DNA of 64,000 bases from assembly GCF_004114975.1 (NCBI RefSeq), contig NZ_CP030051.1, positions 5,270,001-5,334,000 on the forward strand. Direction: 5' to 3'. The position numbers and the translations under genes are program-made. Positions 36,645 through 45,592 of the stretch are shown in pieces; the first letter of the stretch is position 1; each line of letters opens with the position of its first letter. This DNA comes from Bradyrhizobium guangdongense (GTDB lineage Bacteria; Pseudomonadota; Alphaproteobacteria; Rhizobiales; Xanthobacteraceae). The notes beneath the pieces were generated by a model, which saw only the letters and a program-made list of their open reading frames with translations, was not told where the DNA came from and did no database searches.

Positions 36645-38053
36645 TTGTGCTCTCCCATCGCGCCAGCGTCGGGCGCTCGCGGCGCGGCGTCGGCAAAGCC
36701 CTTGAGGGCCGCCTTCAAATTGCTTTCCGCATCGATCAGGAAGTTGGCGGAGGTGACCACCGCCTCGCCTTCCGCAAGTCCTTGCCGCACCTCGATATAG
36801 CCGCCGCCGCGGCGACCGAGCTGGACCTGGCGCGGCTCGAAACGCCCCTCCCCCTTGTCGACGAGGACGGCCTGCCGGGCGCCGGTGTCGAGCACGGAAC
36901 TGTCGGGCACCGCCAGGACGGGCGCCGCGCCGGCCGTGTCGATGTCGGCATCGACATACATGTCGGGCAGCAGCATCGCGTCGGGATTGGCCAGCTCGAT
37001 GCGGACACGAACGGTTCGGGTGTCGCGGTTCACCTGCGGATAGACGACTGCGATCTTGCCGGTGAAGCTCCGACCCGCAAAGCTGCGCGCGCGCACCGTC
37101 ACGGGCTGTCCGACCGCGATATTGCCGAGATCGCGCTCGGCGACGTCGATCAGCGCCCAGACCATCGAAATGTCGGCGATGCGAAACAGCACATCGCCGG
37201 GATTGGCCCGCATGCCCTCGATCGCGTTGCGCTCCAGGACAATCCCGTCGCGCGGCGCCGACCAACTGATGGTGACGGGCGCAGCGCGCGTCTTCTCCAT
37301 CTCCGCGATCACGGGCTCCGGCACGTCGAGATTGACCAGGCGCTGGCGCGAGCCGCGGCCGTACATCTCGACGCCGCCAACCACCTTGGAGGTGATCGTC
37401 GCCAGATATTCCGCCGCGGCGGATGCGACCGCCGAACTGTAGATCTCCATCAGCGGCTGGCCGGCCTTCACCCGCGTGCCGGTGGTGACGTCCGCGACCT
37501 TCTGCACGAAGCTCTCGGCGCGCATCGCGATGACGGAGACGCGGCGCTCATCGAGCTGGATCGTGCCCGGCGCCTTCACCGAAACGCGGATGGCGCGGCG
37601 CTCGACCGGCTCGGATTTCACGCCGGTGCGCTGGATCTTGCCCGGCGAAAGCTTCACCGTGCCGTCGTCGGTGTCCTCGCCTTCATAGACGGGGACATAG
37701 TCCATCCCCATCGAATCCTTCTTCGGCATGGGCGAGGTGTCGGGCAGCCCCATGGGATTGCGGTAGTACAATATCTTTCGAGAGGACTCCGCCTGCGGCT
37801 TCGGCTGCGGCGCGATCCCTTGATCCTCGTAGACCGGCAGGTAATCCCGCCCGCGCTCGTCCTGCTTCGGACCCGCCGACCAGAACGGCGCGCCGCTGGG
37901 ATCACGGTAGTAGAGCGGCGGCCGGTCCGCCGCCGATGCCACCGAGCTGAACGCGGCGCCGGCAAGCAAGCGCGCACCGTTTGAAGACCAAGTGAAGCTC
38001 GCGACCAGGCTACCGCCCAGCGCAAGAACCGTCAGGAGACGCAGCGTTTTCAT
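36641..38053 (-). CDS. cusB: CusB-type RND periplasmic adaptor with two HMBD repeats
   Basis: A 470-aa membrane-fusion protein. The N-terminal signal segment (KTLRLLTVLALGGSLVASFTW) is followed by two heavy-metal-binding (HMBD) repeats: a first, YYRDPSGAPFWSAG, and a second, YYRNPMGLPDTSPMPKKDSM. The second keeps the methionines of CusB/SilB; the first has lost them. Barrel-sandwich and beta-barrel domains follow (VKAPGTIQLDERR, RAGIVLERNAI-type segments, AVPDSSVLDTG). The start at 38053 begins the signal-like sequence; a TTG at 38098 is a poor alternative. It is followed directly by cusA. Confidence 0.88.
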   Translation of the reverse strand: MKTLRLLTVLALGGSLVASFTWSSNGARLLAGAAFSSVASAADRPPLYYRDPSGAPFWSAGPKQDERGRDYLPVYEDQGIAPQPKPQAESSRKILYYRNPMGLPDTSPMPKKDSMGMDYVPVYEGEDTDDGTVKLSPGKIQRTGVKSEPVERRAIRVSVKAPGTIQLDERRVSVIAMRAESFVQKVADVTTGTRVKAGQPLMEIYSSAVASAAAEYLATITSKVVGGVEMYGRGSRQRLVNLDVPEPVIAEMEKTRAAPVTISWSAPRDGIVLERNAIEGMRANPGDVLFRIADISMVWALIDVAERDLGNIAVGQPVTVRARSFAGRSFTGKIAVVYPQVNRDTRTVRVRIELANPDAMLLPDMYVDADIDTAGAAPVLAVPDSSVLDTGARQAVLVDKGEGRFEPRQVQLGRRGGGYIEVRQGLAEGEAVVTSANFLIDAESNLKAALKGFADAAPRAPDAGAMGEHK

Positions 38054-38138
38054 GGCGTGTATCCGCGCACCCTTCGTGCACGCGTCCGTGTGATTCAAAA
38101 AGGGAAATGTCGGGCGCCGCCAGGCAGCGCCCGAACGC

Positions 38139-38531
38139 TCACTTGGTCGCCGTGACGACCACCTTGCCGGTGACCGTCTCCGGTTCGCCCTGCACCTTTA
38201 CAGACAGCGTCAGCTGGTAGCGGCCGGCCATCGGCAGGTCCGTCTTGAAGGCGTACACGCCCGGCTCCCTGGACGGTAGCGGCGCGACCGCCGATTCCAT
38301 TTCGGCCATTCCGTCAGGGGCCATGTCGACGCGGGTCTTGAAGACGACCGCGTCCGCCACCGGCTTGCCGGTTTGCTTGTTGGTCAGGCGAACGGCGAGC
38401 GTGACGTCGTCGCCCTTCTTCATCTCCGCCTTGACCGGTTCGAAGGTGTAGTCGCCGGCGCCCGCCATGGCCGCGGTTGCGGCAAGCGAAAGGGTGGCGG
38501 CCAGAGCCGCAGTGCTGAATTTGGAAAACAT
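38139..38531 (-). CDS. FixH/YtkA-like periplasmic protein, 130 aa
   Basis: A signal-peptide protein (FSKFSTAALAATLSLAATAA, cleavage near AMA-GA) with an Ig-like YtkA/FixH domain (YTFEPVKAEMKKGDDVTLAVRL, then EPGVYAFKTDLPMAGRYQLTLSV). Such domains are found beside copper-handling genes and in cbb3 oxidase biogenesis proteins. A good ribosome site (AGGAC) precedes the ATG at 38531. It lies upstream of cusB (gap of about 85 bp) and downstream of the Met/Cys/His-rich gene, so a copper-related periplasmic role is likely but not proven. Confidence 0.75.
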   Translation of the reverse strand: MFSKFSTAALAATLSLAATAAMAGAGDYTFEPVKAEMKKGDDVTLAVRLTNKQTGKPVADAVVFKTRVDMAPDGMAEMESAVAPLPSREPGVYAFKTDLPMAGRYQLTLSVKVQGEPETVTGKVVVTATK

Positions 38532-38635
38532 AGTCCTGTCCTCATGATCTGATCTTCCGCCGTGGCGCATGGCTGCGCGCACGTCAGTCGTCGTCGCGAG
38601 CAGGCGTGCCGCTCGCGTCTTTAGGATTTGCGAGA

Positions 38636-38998
38636 TCAGATTCGAGGAGGTCGGAAGGGAGGACTGCTGCCGTGCAAGGAGACGACCTGATCGGCCGGTA
38701 TGGCGATCTTGCTCGCGGCAACGGTGAGATGCTGGAAAGCAATGGGCCTGACATCGCCCAGCGCGATCATCCCGCCGACGCAGCAGAAGCCCATCGCGCA
38801 CTTGTAACCGGCGTGAGAGCCCGTCCCCTTCATGTCGAGACAACAATCGTCCATCGACATGTCGGCATCGCCGCCCATGTGCATGGTCGTCTGCATGTCG
38901 TCAGGCGACATGGCAAGCTGGGCTGCGGACGCGCCAACGGGAAGCATCGCCAAGGATATGGCGATTGCGAGAGCCAGAATGGTACGAACGAACCGCAA
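38636..38998 (-). CDS. Met/Cys/His-rich periplasmic protein (copper binding?)
   Basis: A 120-aa protein with a signal peptide (MRFVRTILALAIAISLAMLP, cleavage near ASA-AQ). The mature part has MSPDDMQTTMHMGGDADMSM, DDCCLDMKGTG and KCAMGFCC, rich in Met, Cys and His, as expected for a soft-metal binder. The start is TTG at 38998, chosen because it gives a complete signal peptide and has AAGG 10 nt upstream; an ATG 17 codons later would destroy the signal. It is the first gene of a leftward group running to cusA, with a FixK/FNR-type promoter in front. Confidence 0.68.
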   Translation of the reverse strand: MRFVRTILALAIAISLAMLPVGASAAQLAMSPDDMQTTMHMGGDADMSMDDCCLDMKGTGSHAGYKCAMGFCCVGGMIALGDVRPIAFQHLTVAASKIAIPADQVVSLHGSSPPFRPPRI

Positions 38999-39036
38999 GA
39001 GCGACTTACCTTGTCAGGCCGGAACACGACCTCACT

Positions 39037-39077
39037 AACATATCCGCGCGCGGAAAACAGTCGTTGATCCCGGTCAA
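39037..39077 (-). promoter_or_regulatory. FixK/FNR-type class II promoter for the copper locus
   Basis: On the minus strand the box is TTGACCGGGATCAA (39064-39077), fitting TTGA-N6-TCAA. A -10 element, TATGTT (39037-39042), is placed so that the box centre falls close to -41.5, the standard class II FNR geometry. The predicted transcript start is near 39030, about 30 nt before the TTG start of the Met/Cys/His-rich gene. Confidence 0.65.
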
Positions 39078-39094
39078 CCATCCGTGACCGAAAC

Positions 39095-39715
39095 CTATCC
39101 GACGCCGCCGACCAGTCGCGGACGGTTTACGCTTCGTTTCCCGGTCGCCTGGCTGCGCAGCCATTCGCGAAAACTGACGATCTCCGGGCAATCCGCGGTG
39201 CCCTCGGGCGCGATCAGCCAATCGCCCAGGCCGGATCCCTCACCAATGCGGTCGCAGCGATAGCCGGGATGACGGCCGAGGCCGCGGGCGATCAAGAGAT
39301 CGACCTTGCCTTCGACCAGTTCATGCAAGCCGGCAGGCTGGAGCACGCGCAAGCCGATCTCGGCATGCGTCTCGCGAAACGCCGCCAGAGCGAGGCGGCG
39401 CAGATCGAGACTGGCATGGACGCCCAGTTGCAGCAGCACCGCGCCTGCCGGTCTCAACTGCGAGGTCGCATCAGCAATGCGGCGGAAGCCGTCGGAGACT
39501 CCAGGCAGATACGCCTGGCCGGCCGCGGTCAGGATGAGTTGCTTGTGCAGCCGCTCGAACAGCTGCACGCCGAGGCGCGCCTCGAGCGCTTTCACCTGCT
39601 GCCCGACAGCGGCGGGCGTCACGTGCAGTTCGTGCGCGGCCAGCTTGAAGCTGAGATGGCGCGCGGCGGCTTCGAAGGCGCGGAGTGCGTTGAGTGGCGG
39701 GAGGGTGTAGGTCAT
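39095..39715 (-). CDS. Short LysR-family (GcvA-like) regulator, 206 aa
   Basis: The N-terminal winged helix is intact (LPPLNALRAFEAAARHLSFK, then AAHELHVTPAAVGQQVKALE), typical of the GcvA subgroup. The effector part is only about 110 residues, covering one lobe (LGVHASLDLRRLAL...KVDLLIARG), where the usual protein is about 300 aa. It ends WLRSQATGKRSVNRPRLVGG with a normal stop, so it is either a naturally short regulator or a truncated one. It is divergent from the ATC hydrolase-like gene across about 140 bp and probably controls it. The start is ATG at 39715. Confidence 0.72.
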   Translation of the reverse strand: MTYTLPPLNALRAFEAAARHLSFKLAAHELHVTPAAVGQQVKALEARLGVQLFERLHKQLILTAAGQAYLPGVSDGFRRIADATSQLRPAGAVLLQLGVHASLDLRRLALAAFRETHAEIGLRVLQPAGLHELVEGKVDLLIARGLGRHPGYRCDRIGEGSGLGDWLIAPEGTADCPEIVSFREWLRSQATGKRSVNRPRLVGGVG

Positions 39716-39854
39716 CGCGCCGCAGTTTGACACTGGCGGGCCGCGGTCTTGCAATAGATTTTCTAGTGCTGGAGCGAAGCAATGGTGCTTTGCACCGCGG
39801 GGATGCCGCCGGATACGGTCGGTTCGCAACATCCTGAAATCCCTGAGGTGCCCA

Positions 39855-40553
39855 GTGGCCGAGACCATCCATCCTTTCTACGAGCAGCATCGCGGCGCCA
39901 TGGAGGCGGCGATGCGCCATCGCCTAGATCTCGCCGAGCCGATGTTGCGCGAACGCGCGCATCTGTCCGACATCGACGGCATCAAGCGGGAGGTCATGGA
40001 CGAACTCGAGATCGTGCTGACCCAGATGCCCTATGTCGGCGGCGCGGCGAGCCGCATGAGCGAGGTCTTCATCCGTCTCACCGGCTTCATGGCGACGAGC
40101 CGCGTGCTGCGGCGCCACGGCGTGCCGCTGCCCGTGATCCGCGACATCGAGCAGCGGACTCACAAGGCGCAATTGCTCACCAAGCCCGAGGCCGAACGTC
40201 TCGCCGCGGGGCGTCAATTCATGTCGCCGGAAAACCAGGCCTTGCTGCGCGAGCAGGCGGCAAGAAGCACGACGGAGAGCCATCAGGCAGAATTCCCGGA
40301 AGATTTCGTCTACGATTTCGTCGCGCCTGGGCCGGACGATAGTTTTGAATTCGGCATCAACTACCGGGCCTGCGGCTTCTGCAAATTCGCAGGCCGCCAT
40401 GGCGACAAGGACATCCTGCCGAACATTTGCGGGCTCGATTTCGACGCCTACGCGACGCGCGGCATTCTTCTGGAACGGACGCAGACGCTGGCGGGTGGCG
40501 CGAGCCATTGCAATTTCCGCTTCTCGCGGCTCCCATCGGAGCAGGGCGATTGA
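39855..40553 (+). CDS. ATC hydrolase-like protein (thiazoline carboxylate hydrolase family)
   Basis: A 232-aa soluble protein that resembles L-2-amino-thiazoline-4-carboxylate hydrolase, the enzyme that opens ATC to S-carbamoyl-cysteine in the bacterial cysteine-from-ATC route. Recognised mainly from overall sequence: HPFYEQHRGAMEAAMRHRLD, then EFGINYRACGFCKFAGRHGD and CGLDFDAYATRG, with conserved cysteines in the last third. The S-carbamoyl-cysteine hydrolase partner is not seen. The start is GTG at 39855. Its role is likely under control of the divergent LysR gene. Confidence 0.62.
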   Translation: MAETIHPFYEQHRGAMEAAMRHRLDLAEPMLRERAHLSDIDGIKREVMDELEIVLTQMPYVGGAASRMSEVFIRLTGFMATSRVLRRHGVPLPVIRDIEQRTHKAQLLTKPEAERLAAGRQFMSPENQALLREQAARSTTESHQAEFPEDFVYDFVAPGPDDSFEFGINYRACGFCKFAGRHGDKDILPNICGLDFDAYATRGILLERTQTLAGGASHCNFRFSRLPSEQGD

Positions 40554-40834
40554 CGCTCCGTGCCGGCCCGGCGGCAGCCCGGCGGGCAGGGAGATGCCGC
40601 GCAATATCTGTTTACATACGGAAACATTTCTTCTGCCGAAACGCCACGATCGACCGGCACCTGATCCGGGCCTCGCTTGCGCGCAGGCGGCCGGCTCGAG
40701 GGGACAAAGGCCCCCTTCCCCGGCCATATCCTTGGATTTTTGCCGATCTGATGTCGTTTCACTCGTTCGCCGTTGTCTGTGTGCCAGCCGCAAAAGAGAC
40801 CGGTCCTCGCACGCCGCGATTGCGGCGCGAGCCG

Positions 40835-42310
40835 ATGTCGGCACTCCGCTCCGTCGCTGCCGCGCTGATGCTGGGCGGCGCGCTGGCGGGCTGCGCGGTC
40901 GGTCCGGACTACGGCGGCCCGCCCAAACCCGAACTGCCGTCGCATTGGAGCAGCAAGACGACGTCGCGGCGCGAGAGCGGCACGCTCGATCGATGGTGGC
41001 TGCGCCTGCGCGATCCCCTGCTCAACCGGCTGATCGAACAAGCCGTCGCGGCCAATCCTGATGTCCTCAAAGCCAAGGCTGTGGTGCGCGAGGCGCGTGC
41101 AACGGTGCAGCAGACCGCCGCCGGCCTGTTTCCGTCCGTCAGCGGCACTGCCGAGGTGACCGACAACAAAACCAGCGCGGGCTCCGCCTCCACGCTAGTC
41201 GACACCGCGCCCTACGCGCTGCATCAGGCAAGCTTCGATTCGAGTTGGGAGCTCGATCTGTTCGGCGGCACGCAGCGGAGTATCGAGGCGGCGGTGCGCG
41301 GCGAGCAATCTGCCGGCGAAGATCTGCGCGACAGCCTCGTCACGCTGATCGGCGACGTCGCCTCCTACTATGTCGAGGCACGCGGCTACCAGGCGCGGAT
41401 TGCGCTGGCAATTCGCACCTCGGTCTCGCAGCGCGACACCGAAAAGCTCACCCGCAGCAAATATGACGCCGGCAGCGGCAACGCCGTCGATCTTAGCAAA
41501 GCCACCGCACAGGCCGCGAGCACGGAGGCCAACGTTCCGACCTATCGGGCCGCGCTCGCCGCCGATGTCCACCGGCTCGGCATTTTGCTCGGCCGGCCGC
41601 CCGACGCCGTTGCCGGATTGATGGCCCGCTCGGCGCCCGTGCCGGCGCCGCGCATGCCGCTGCCGACGGGACTGCCCGCCGATCTCCTCACGACCCGTCC
41701 CGATGTTGCCAGCGCGGAGCGCAAGCTTGCGCAGGCAACCGCCAAGATCGGTGCGGCCGAGGCCGACCGCTATCCGGCGGTGTCGCTGACCGGCTCGGTC
41801 GGCACGTCGGCGTTGCGCGTCGGGGATCTCGCCAAATATTCCAGCGTGAGCTGGTCGGTCGGGCCCTCGGTGACGGTGCCGGTGTTCGATGCCGGCAAGC
41901 GCCTCGCCACCGTCAGGATTGCCGAAGCGCAACGCGACCAGGCCTTCGCGACCTTCCATTCGACCCTGCTCACCGCGCTGGAGGATGTCGAGAACGCGCT
42001 GGTCTCCCTGTCGCAGGAGCGCATCCGCGCGGTCAAGCTGACCGAAGCGGCGAACAACTACCGCGAGGCGGCAAAATTGTCGCGATCGCTGTTCGAGACC
42101 GGCAGCGCCAGCTTCATCGACGTCCTGGACGCCGAGCGCTCGCTCTATTCGGCCGAGGATTCCCTGATCCAGAGCAAGGTGTCGGCAGCCAAGGATTACA
42201 TCGCGCTCGCCAAGGCGCTCGGCGGCGGCTGGGTCGAGCCGGTCGACACCTCGGCCCCGCTCATCGTCGATACCAATACCGGACCTCATTTGCGGGAGGC
42301 GCTGAAGTGA
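40835..42310 (+). CDS. Outer-membrane efflux factor, NodT family lipoprotein
   Basis: A 491-aa TolC-like outer-membrane channel with a lipoprotein signal (SVAAALMLGGALAGC, lipobox LAGC). Two outer-membrane efflux repeats follow, with the coiled helices and GPDY/PDV...AER motifs (AVGPDYGGP, TRPDVASAERKLAQAT) usual in the NodT family. It acts as the exit duct for the MacA-MacB pump encoded just downstream (4-bp overlap). The start at 40835 is fixed by the lipoprotein signal; the open frame extends further upstream without signal character. Probably a type I-like tripartite macrolide/peptide pump. Confidence 0.88.
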   Translation: MSALRSVAAALMLGGALAGCAVGPDYGGPPKPELPSHWSSKTTSRRESGTLDRWWLRLRDPLLNRLIEQAVAANPDVLKAKAVVREARATVQQTAAGLFPSVSGTAEVTDNKTSAGSASTLVDTAPYALHQASFDSSWELDLFGGTQRSIEAAVRGEQSAGEDLRDSLVTLIGDVASYYVEARGYQARIALAIRTSVSQRDTEKLTRSKYDAGSGNAVDLSKATAQAASTEANVPTYRAALAADVHRLGILLGRPPDAVAGLMARSAPVPAPRMPLPTGLPADLLTTRPDVASAERKLAQATAKIGAAEADRYPAVSLTGSVGTSALRVGDLAKYSSVSWSVGPSVTVPVFDAGKRLATVRIAEAQRDQAFATFHSTLLTALEDVENALVSLSQERIRAVKLTEAANNYREAAKLSRSLFETGSASFIDVLDAERSLYSAEDSLIQSKVSAAKDYIALAKALGGGWVEPVDTSAPLIVDTNTGPHLREALK

Positions 42311-43539
42311 CCGGGATCATCATCACACGGCGTGTGAAGATCGCCGCGGCCGTGGTCGCCGTCGTGGCGATGGGCGTGGTCGCGGCGACGCGCTTTCCGG
42401 GCAGCTCCAGCAAGACGCAGTCCTACATCACGGCGCCCGTCACCATCAGCGATCTGCGCGAGGAGGTGCTCGCCAGCGGCACGCTCAAGCCGGCGCGGCT
42501 GACCGCCGTCGGCGCGCAGGTGTCGGGCCGGATCACCGCGCTCAACGTTCGCGTCGGCGACACGGTCAAGTCCGGCGACGTGATCGCCCAGATCGATCCC
42601 GTCACCAAGCAGAACGATCTGCGCAACTCGGAAGCCTCGCTGAAGAACTATCGCGCGCAGAAGGCCGAGAAGGAGGCCGCGCTGGTGCTGGCCGAAGCCA
42701 ACCTCGCGCGCCAGCAGGCCACGCTGGCCCAGCGCGCGACCTCGCGCAGCGACTTCGACAGCGCGGACTCGACCGTGCGACAGACCCGCGCCCAGATCGC
42801 GGCACTGGAGGCGCTGATCGTCGGCGCCGAGGCCAGCGTCGAAACAGCAAAGGTCAATCTCGACTACACCCGCATCACCGCGCCGATCGACGGCACGGTG
42901 CTTGCCACCGTGGTGCAGGAAGGTCAGACGGTCAACGCGGTGCAATCCGCGCCGACCATCGTCGTGCTCGGCCAGCTCGAGACGATGACGGTGCGGGCGG
43001 AGATTTCGGAGGCCGACATCGTCAAGGTCAAACCTGGGCAATCGCTCTACTTCACCATCCTCGGCGACCAGGACCATCGCTACGAGGCGCATCTGGAGCA
43101 GATCGAGCCGGCGCCGGAATCGATCAAGAACGATGCCAGCTTCTCCTCGACCACCACGTCGTCGTCCAGCTCCAGCACGAGCTCGTCGAGCTCGACTAGC
43201 ACGGCCATCTACTACATCGGCGTCTTCACCGTCCCGAACAAGGATCTTGCGCTGCGGACCTACATGACCGCCGAGGTGCACATCATCACCGGCGAGGCGA
43301 GCCGCGTGAAAGTCATCCCGGCGCTGGCCGTGATGCGAAAATCCGACGGCCGCAGCACCGTGCGCACACTCGCCGCTTCCGGCGACGTCAGGGAGCGCGA
43401 GGTCAAGACCGGCCTCAACGATCGCACCATCGTGGAGATCAAGTCCGGACTCGACGAGGGCGAACGGGTCGTCACGGGCGAAGCGAACGAGCAGACCGCA
43501 TCGCACGGCATGCCGGGCGGGCCGCCGGGAGGTCCCTGA
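42307..43539 (+). CDS. macA: MacA-type periplasmic adaptor
   Basis: A 410-aa membrane-fusion protein. An N-terminal anchor helix (VKIAAAVVAVVAMGVVAAT) is followed by barrel-sandwich hybrid and coiled-coil hairpin regions (LRNSEASLKNYRAQKAEKEA). A run of Ser and Thr, about 20 residues at about 280-300 (SSTTTSSSSSSTSS), interrupts the beta-barrel region. The start is GTG at 42307, overlapping the outer-membrane factor stop. It links MacB to the outer-membrane channel. Substrate classes for MacAB include macrolides, lipopeptides and small peptides. Confidence 0.88.
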   Translation: MTGIIITRRVKIAAAVVAVVAMGVVAATRFPGSSSKTQSYITAPVTISDLREEVLASGTLKPARLTAVGAQVSGRITALNVRVGDTVKSGDVIAQIDPVTKQNDLRNSEASLKNYRAQKAEKEAALVLAEANLARQQATLAQRATSRSDFDSADSTVRQTRAQIAALEALIVGAEASVETAKVNLDYTRITAPIDGTVLATVVQEGQTVNAVQSAPTIVVLGQLETMTVRAEISEADIVKVKPGQSLYFTILGDQDHRYEAHLEQIEPAPESIKNDASFSSTTTSSSSSSTSSSSSTSTAIYYIGVFTVPNKDLALRTYMTAEVHIITGEASRVKVIPALAVMRKSDGRSTVRTLAASGDVREREVKTGLNDRTIVEIKSGLDEGERVVTGEANEQTASHGMPGGPPGGP

Positions 43540-43540
43540 C

Positions 43541-45502
43541 ATGACGGGCCCCATCATCGCGCTGGACAAGGTCCGCCGCGAGTTCACAGCCGGCGACACC
43601 AAGGTGGTCGCGCTCGATGATCTCTCATTGAGCATCGCGCCGGGCGAGATGGTCGCCATCATCGGCTCATCCGGCTCGGGCAAATCGACACTGCTCAACA
43701 TCCTCGGCTGCCTCGACCGCCCGAGCTCCGGGAGCTATCGCGTCGCGGGCAAGAACGTCGCCGAGCTCGACGCCGACGCGCTGGCGGCGCTGCGTCGCGA
43801 GCATTTCGGCTTCATCTTCCAGCGCTACCATCTGCTCGGCGACCTCTCCGCCGCCGCGAATGTCGAGATCCCCGCCGTCTATGCCGGCATCGGCGCACGG
43901 GAGCGGCGGCTACGCGCAGAAGCGCTGCTGACCCGTCTCGGCGTCGGCGATCGAGGCGGCCATCGCCCGAACCAGCTCTCGGGCGGCCAGCAGCAGCGCG
44001 TCTCGATCGCCCGGGCCCTGATCAACGGCGCCGAGGTCTTCCTGGCCGACGAACCCACCGGCGCGCTCGACCGCCGCAGCGGTGAAGAGGTGCTGAAGAT
44101 CCTCGAAGAGCTGCATCTCGAAGGGCGCACCATCATCATCGTGACCCACGACGACGATGTCGCCGCACGGGCCGGCCGCATCATCGAGCTCAGGGACGGC
44201 AGGATCGTCTCCGACCGTCGTGCGGAGACCGCGACGGTCTCGGAGCCGCCTCCGGTCACATCCCGCACGACGCAGCACGGCGACGCCGGCTGGGCGAGCG
44301 CATTGGGCCGGCTGCGGGAGGCCTCGCGCATGGCGCTGGTCGCGATGGCCGCGCACCGGCTGCGCGCTTTCCTGACCATGCTCGGAATCATCATCGGCAT
44401 CGCCGCCGTGTCTTCCGTCGTTGCGCTCGGCAACGCCTCCCAGCGCAAGGTTCTGTCGGACATCTCGAGTCTCGGCACCAATACGATCGAGGTGTTTCCG
44501 GGCAAGGATTTCGGCGACGCGCGCGCCGGCAAGATCAAGACGCTCGTGCTCGGCGACGCCCGCGCGCTGGAGCGGCAGGCTTTCATTGCCGGCGTAACGC
44601 CGACGGTGTCGACCAGCACGACGGTGCGTTATCGCGGCAATGAATCCAACGTGCTGGTCAACGGCGTCGGCGAGAGCTATTTCCTGGTCAAGGGCGCAAA
44701 ACTGGCAAAGGGCCGCCTGTTCGGCAGCGAGGCGGTCCACAACATCGAGCGCCAGGTCGTCATCGACGAGAACACGCGCAAGACCTTCTTCGCCGACGAC
44801 CAGACCGCGGGGATCGGCCGCATCATCTGGCTCGGCAAGGTGCCGTGCCGGATCGTCGGCGTGATCGCTCAACAGCAGGGCGGGTTCGGCTCGAACCAGA
44901 ACCTGTCGGTCTATCTCCCCTACACCACCGTGCAGGCGCAGTTCACCGGCGACTCGTCCTTGCGCAGCGTGCTGCTGCGGATCAGCGACGATGTCTCGAC
45001 CAGCCTGGCGCAGGATGCGGTCACCACGCTGCTGACGCAACGCCACAGCACCAGGGATTTCGTCATCCTCAACACCGACGACATCCGCCGCACCATCACC
45101 AGCACGACCCAGACGCTGGCCTTCCTGGTGGCCGCCATCGCGGTGATCTCGCTGATCGTCGGCGGCATCGGCGTGATGAACATCATGCTGGTGTCGGTGT
45201 CCGAGCGGATCAGCGAGATCGGCGTCCGCATGGCGGTCGGCGCGAGGCGCAGCGACATCCTCCAGCAGTTTCTGGTGGAAGCGACGCTGATCTCCTCGAT
45301 CGGCGGCATCGCCGGTATTCTGATCGCGGTGCTGCTCGGCACCGCCATCAACATCGCGATTCCCGGATTTGGCGTGAGCTATTCGCCGTTCTCGATCGGA
45401 GCGGCATTCCTGACCTCGACCGGGATCGGCATCGGCTTCGGCTTCTTTCCCGCCCGCCGCGCCGCCTTCCTCGATCCCGTGGTGGCGCTGAGCCGTGACT
45501 GA
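43541..45502 (+). CDS. macB: MacB-type ABC exporter (ATPase plus permease)
   Basis: A 653-aa fused ABC transporter. The N-terminal ATPase has Walker A GSSGSGKSTLLN (about residues 42-53), signature LSGGQQQRVSIARAL and Walker B VFLADEPTGALD. It is followed by one helix, a periplasmic MacB_PCD domain and three C-terminal helices of the FtsX type (GGIGVMNIMLVSVSERISE region). It drives efflux of peptides or lipophilic compounds via MacA and the outer-membrane factor. The start lies 1 bp after macA stops. A response regulator gene follows. Confidence 0.92.
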   Translation: MTGPIIALDKVRREFTAGDTKVVALDDLSLSIAPGEMVAIIGSSGSGKSTLLNILGCLDRPSSGSYRVAGKNVAELDADALAALRREHFGFIFQRYHLLGDLSAAANVEIPAVYAGIGARERRLRAEALLTRLGVGDRGGHRPNQLSGGQQQRVSIARALINGAEVFLADEPTGALDRRSGEEVLKILEELHLEGRTIIIVTHDDDVAARAGRIIELRDGRIVSDRRAETATVSEPPPVTSRTTQHGDAGWASALGRLREASRMALVAMAAHRLRAFLTMLGIIIGIAAVSSVVALGNASQRKVLSDISSLGTNTIEVFPGKDFGDARAGKIKTLVLGDARALERQAFIAGVTPTVSTSTTVRYRGNESNVLVNGVGESYFLVKGAKLAKGRLFGSEAVHNIERQVVIDENTRKTFFADDQTAGIGRIIWLGKVPCRIVGVIAQQQGGFGSNQNLSVYLPYTTVQAQFTGDSSLRSVLLRISDDVSTSLAQDAVTTLLTQRHSTRDFVILNTDDIRRTITSTTQTLAFLVAAIAVISLIVGGIGVMNIMLVSVSERISEIGVRMAVGARRSDILQQFLVEATLISSIGGIAGILIAVLLGTAINIAIPGFGVSYSPFSIGAAFLTSTGIGIGFGFFPARRAAFLDPVVALSRD

Positions 45503-45592
45503 CCCTAGGATTGCATCATGACCGTAGTTCTTCGGACGCGACAAGCGTCCGCAAATCGATCAACGATCGGGGCTCCCGATGCGATTTCAATC

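Noticed and set aside
33447..36800. Long open frame on the plus strand opposite cusA/cusB
   Set aside because: It is a shadow of the cusA codon pattern in GC-rich DNA: composition is Arg/His/Asp-rich, with no domain and no ribosome site, while the minus strand encodes a complete RND pump.
40427..40834. Longer start for the outer-membrane factor
   Set aside because: The upstream frame overlaps the ATC hydrolase-like gene and lacks signal character; the lipoprotein signal fixes the start at 40835.
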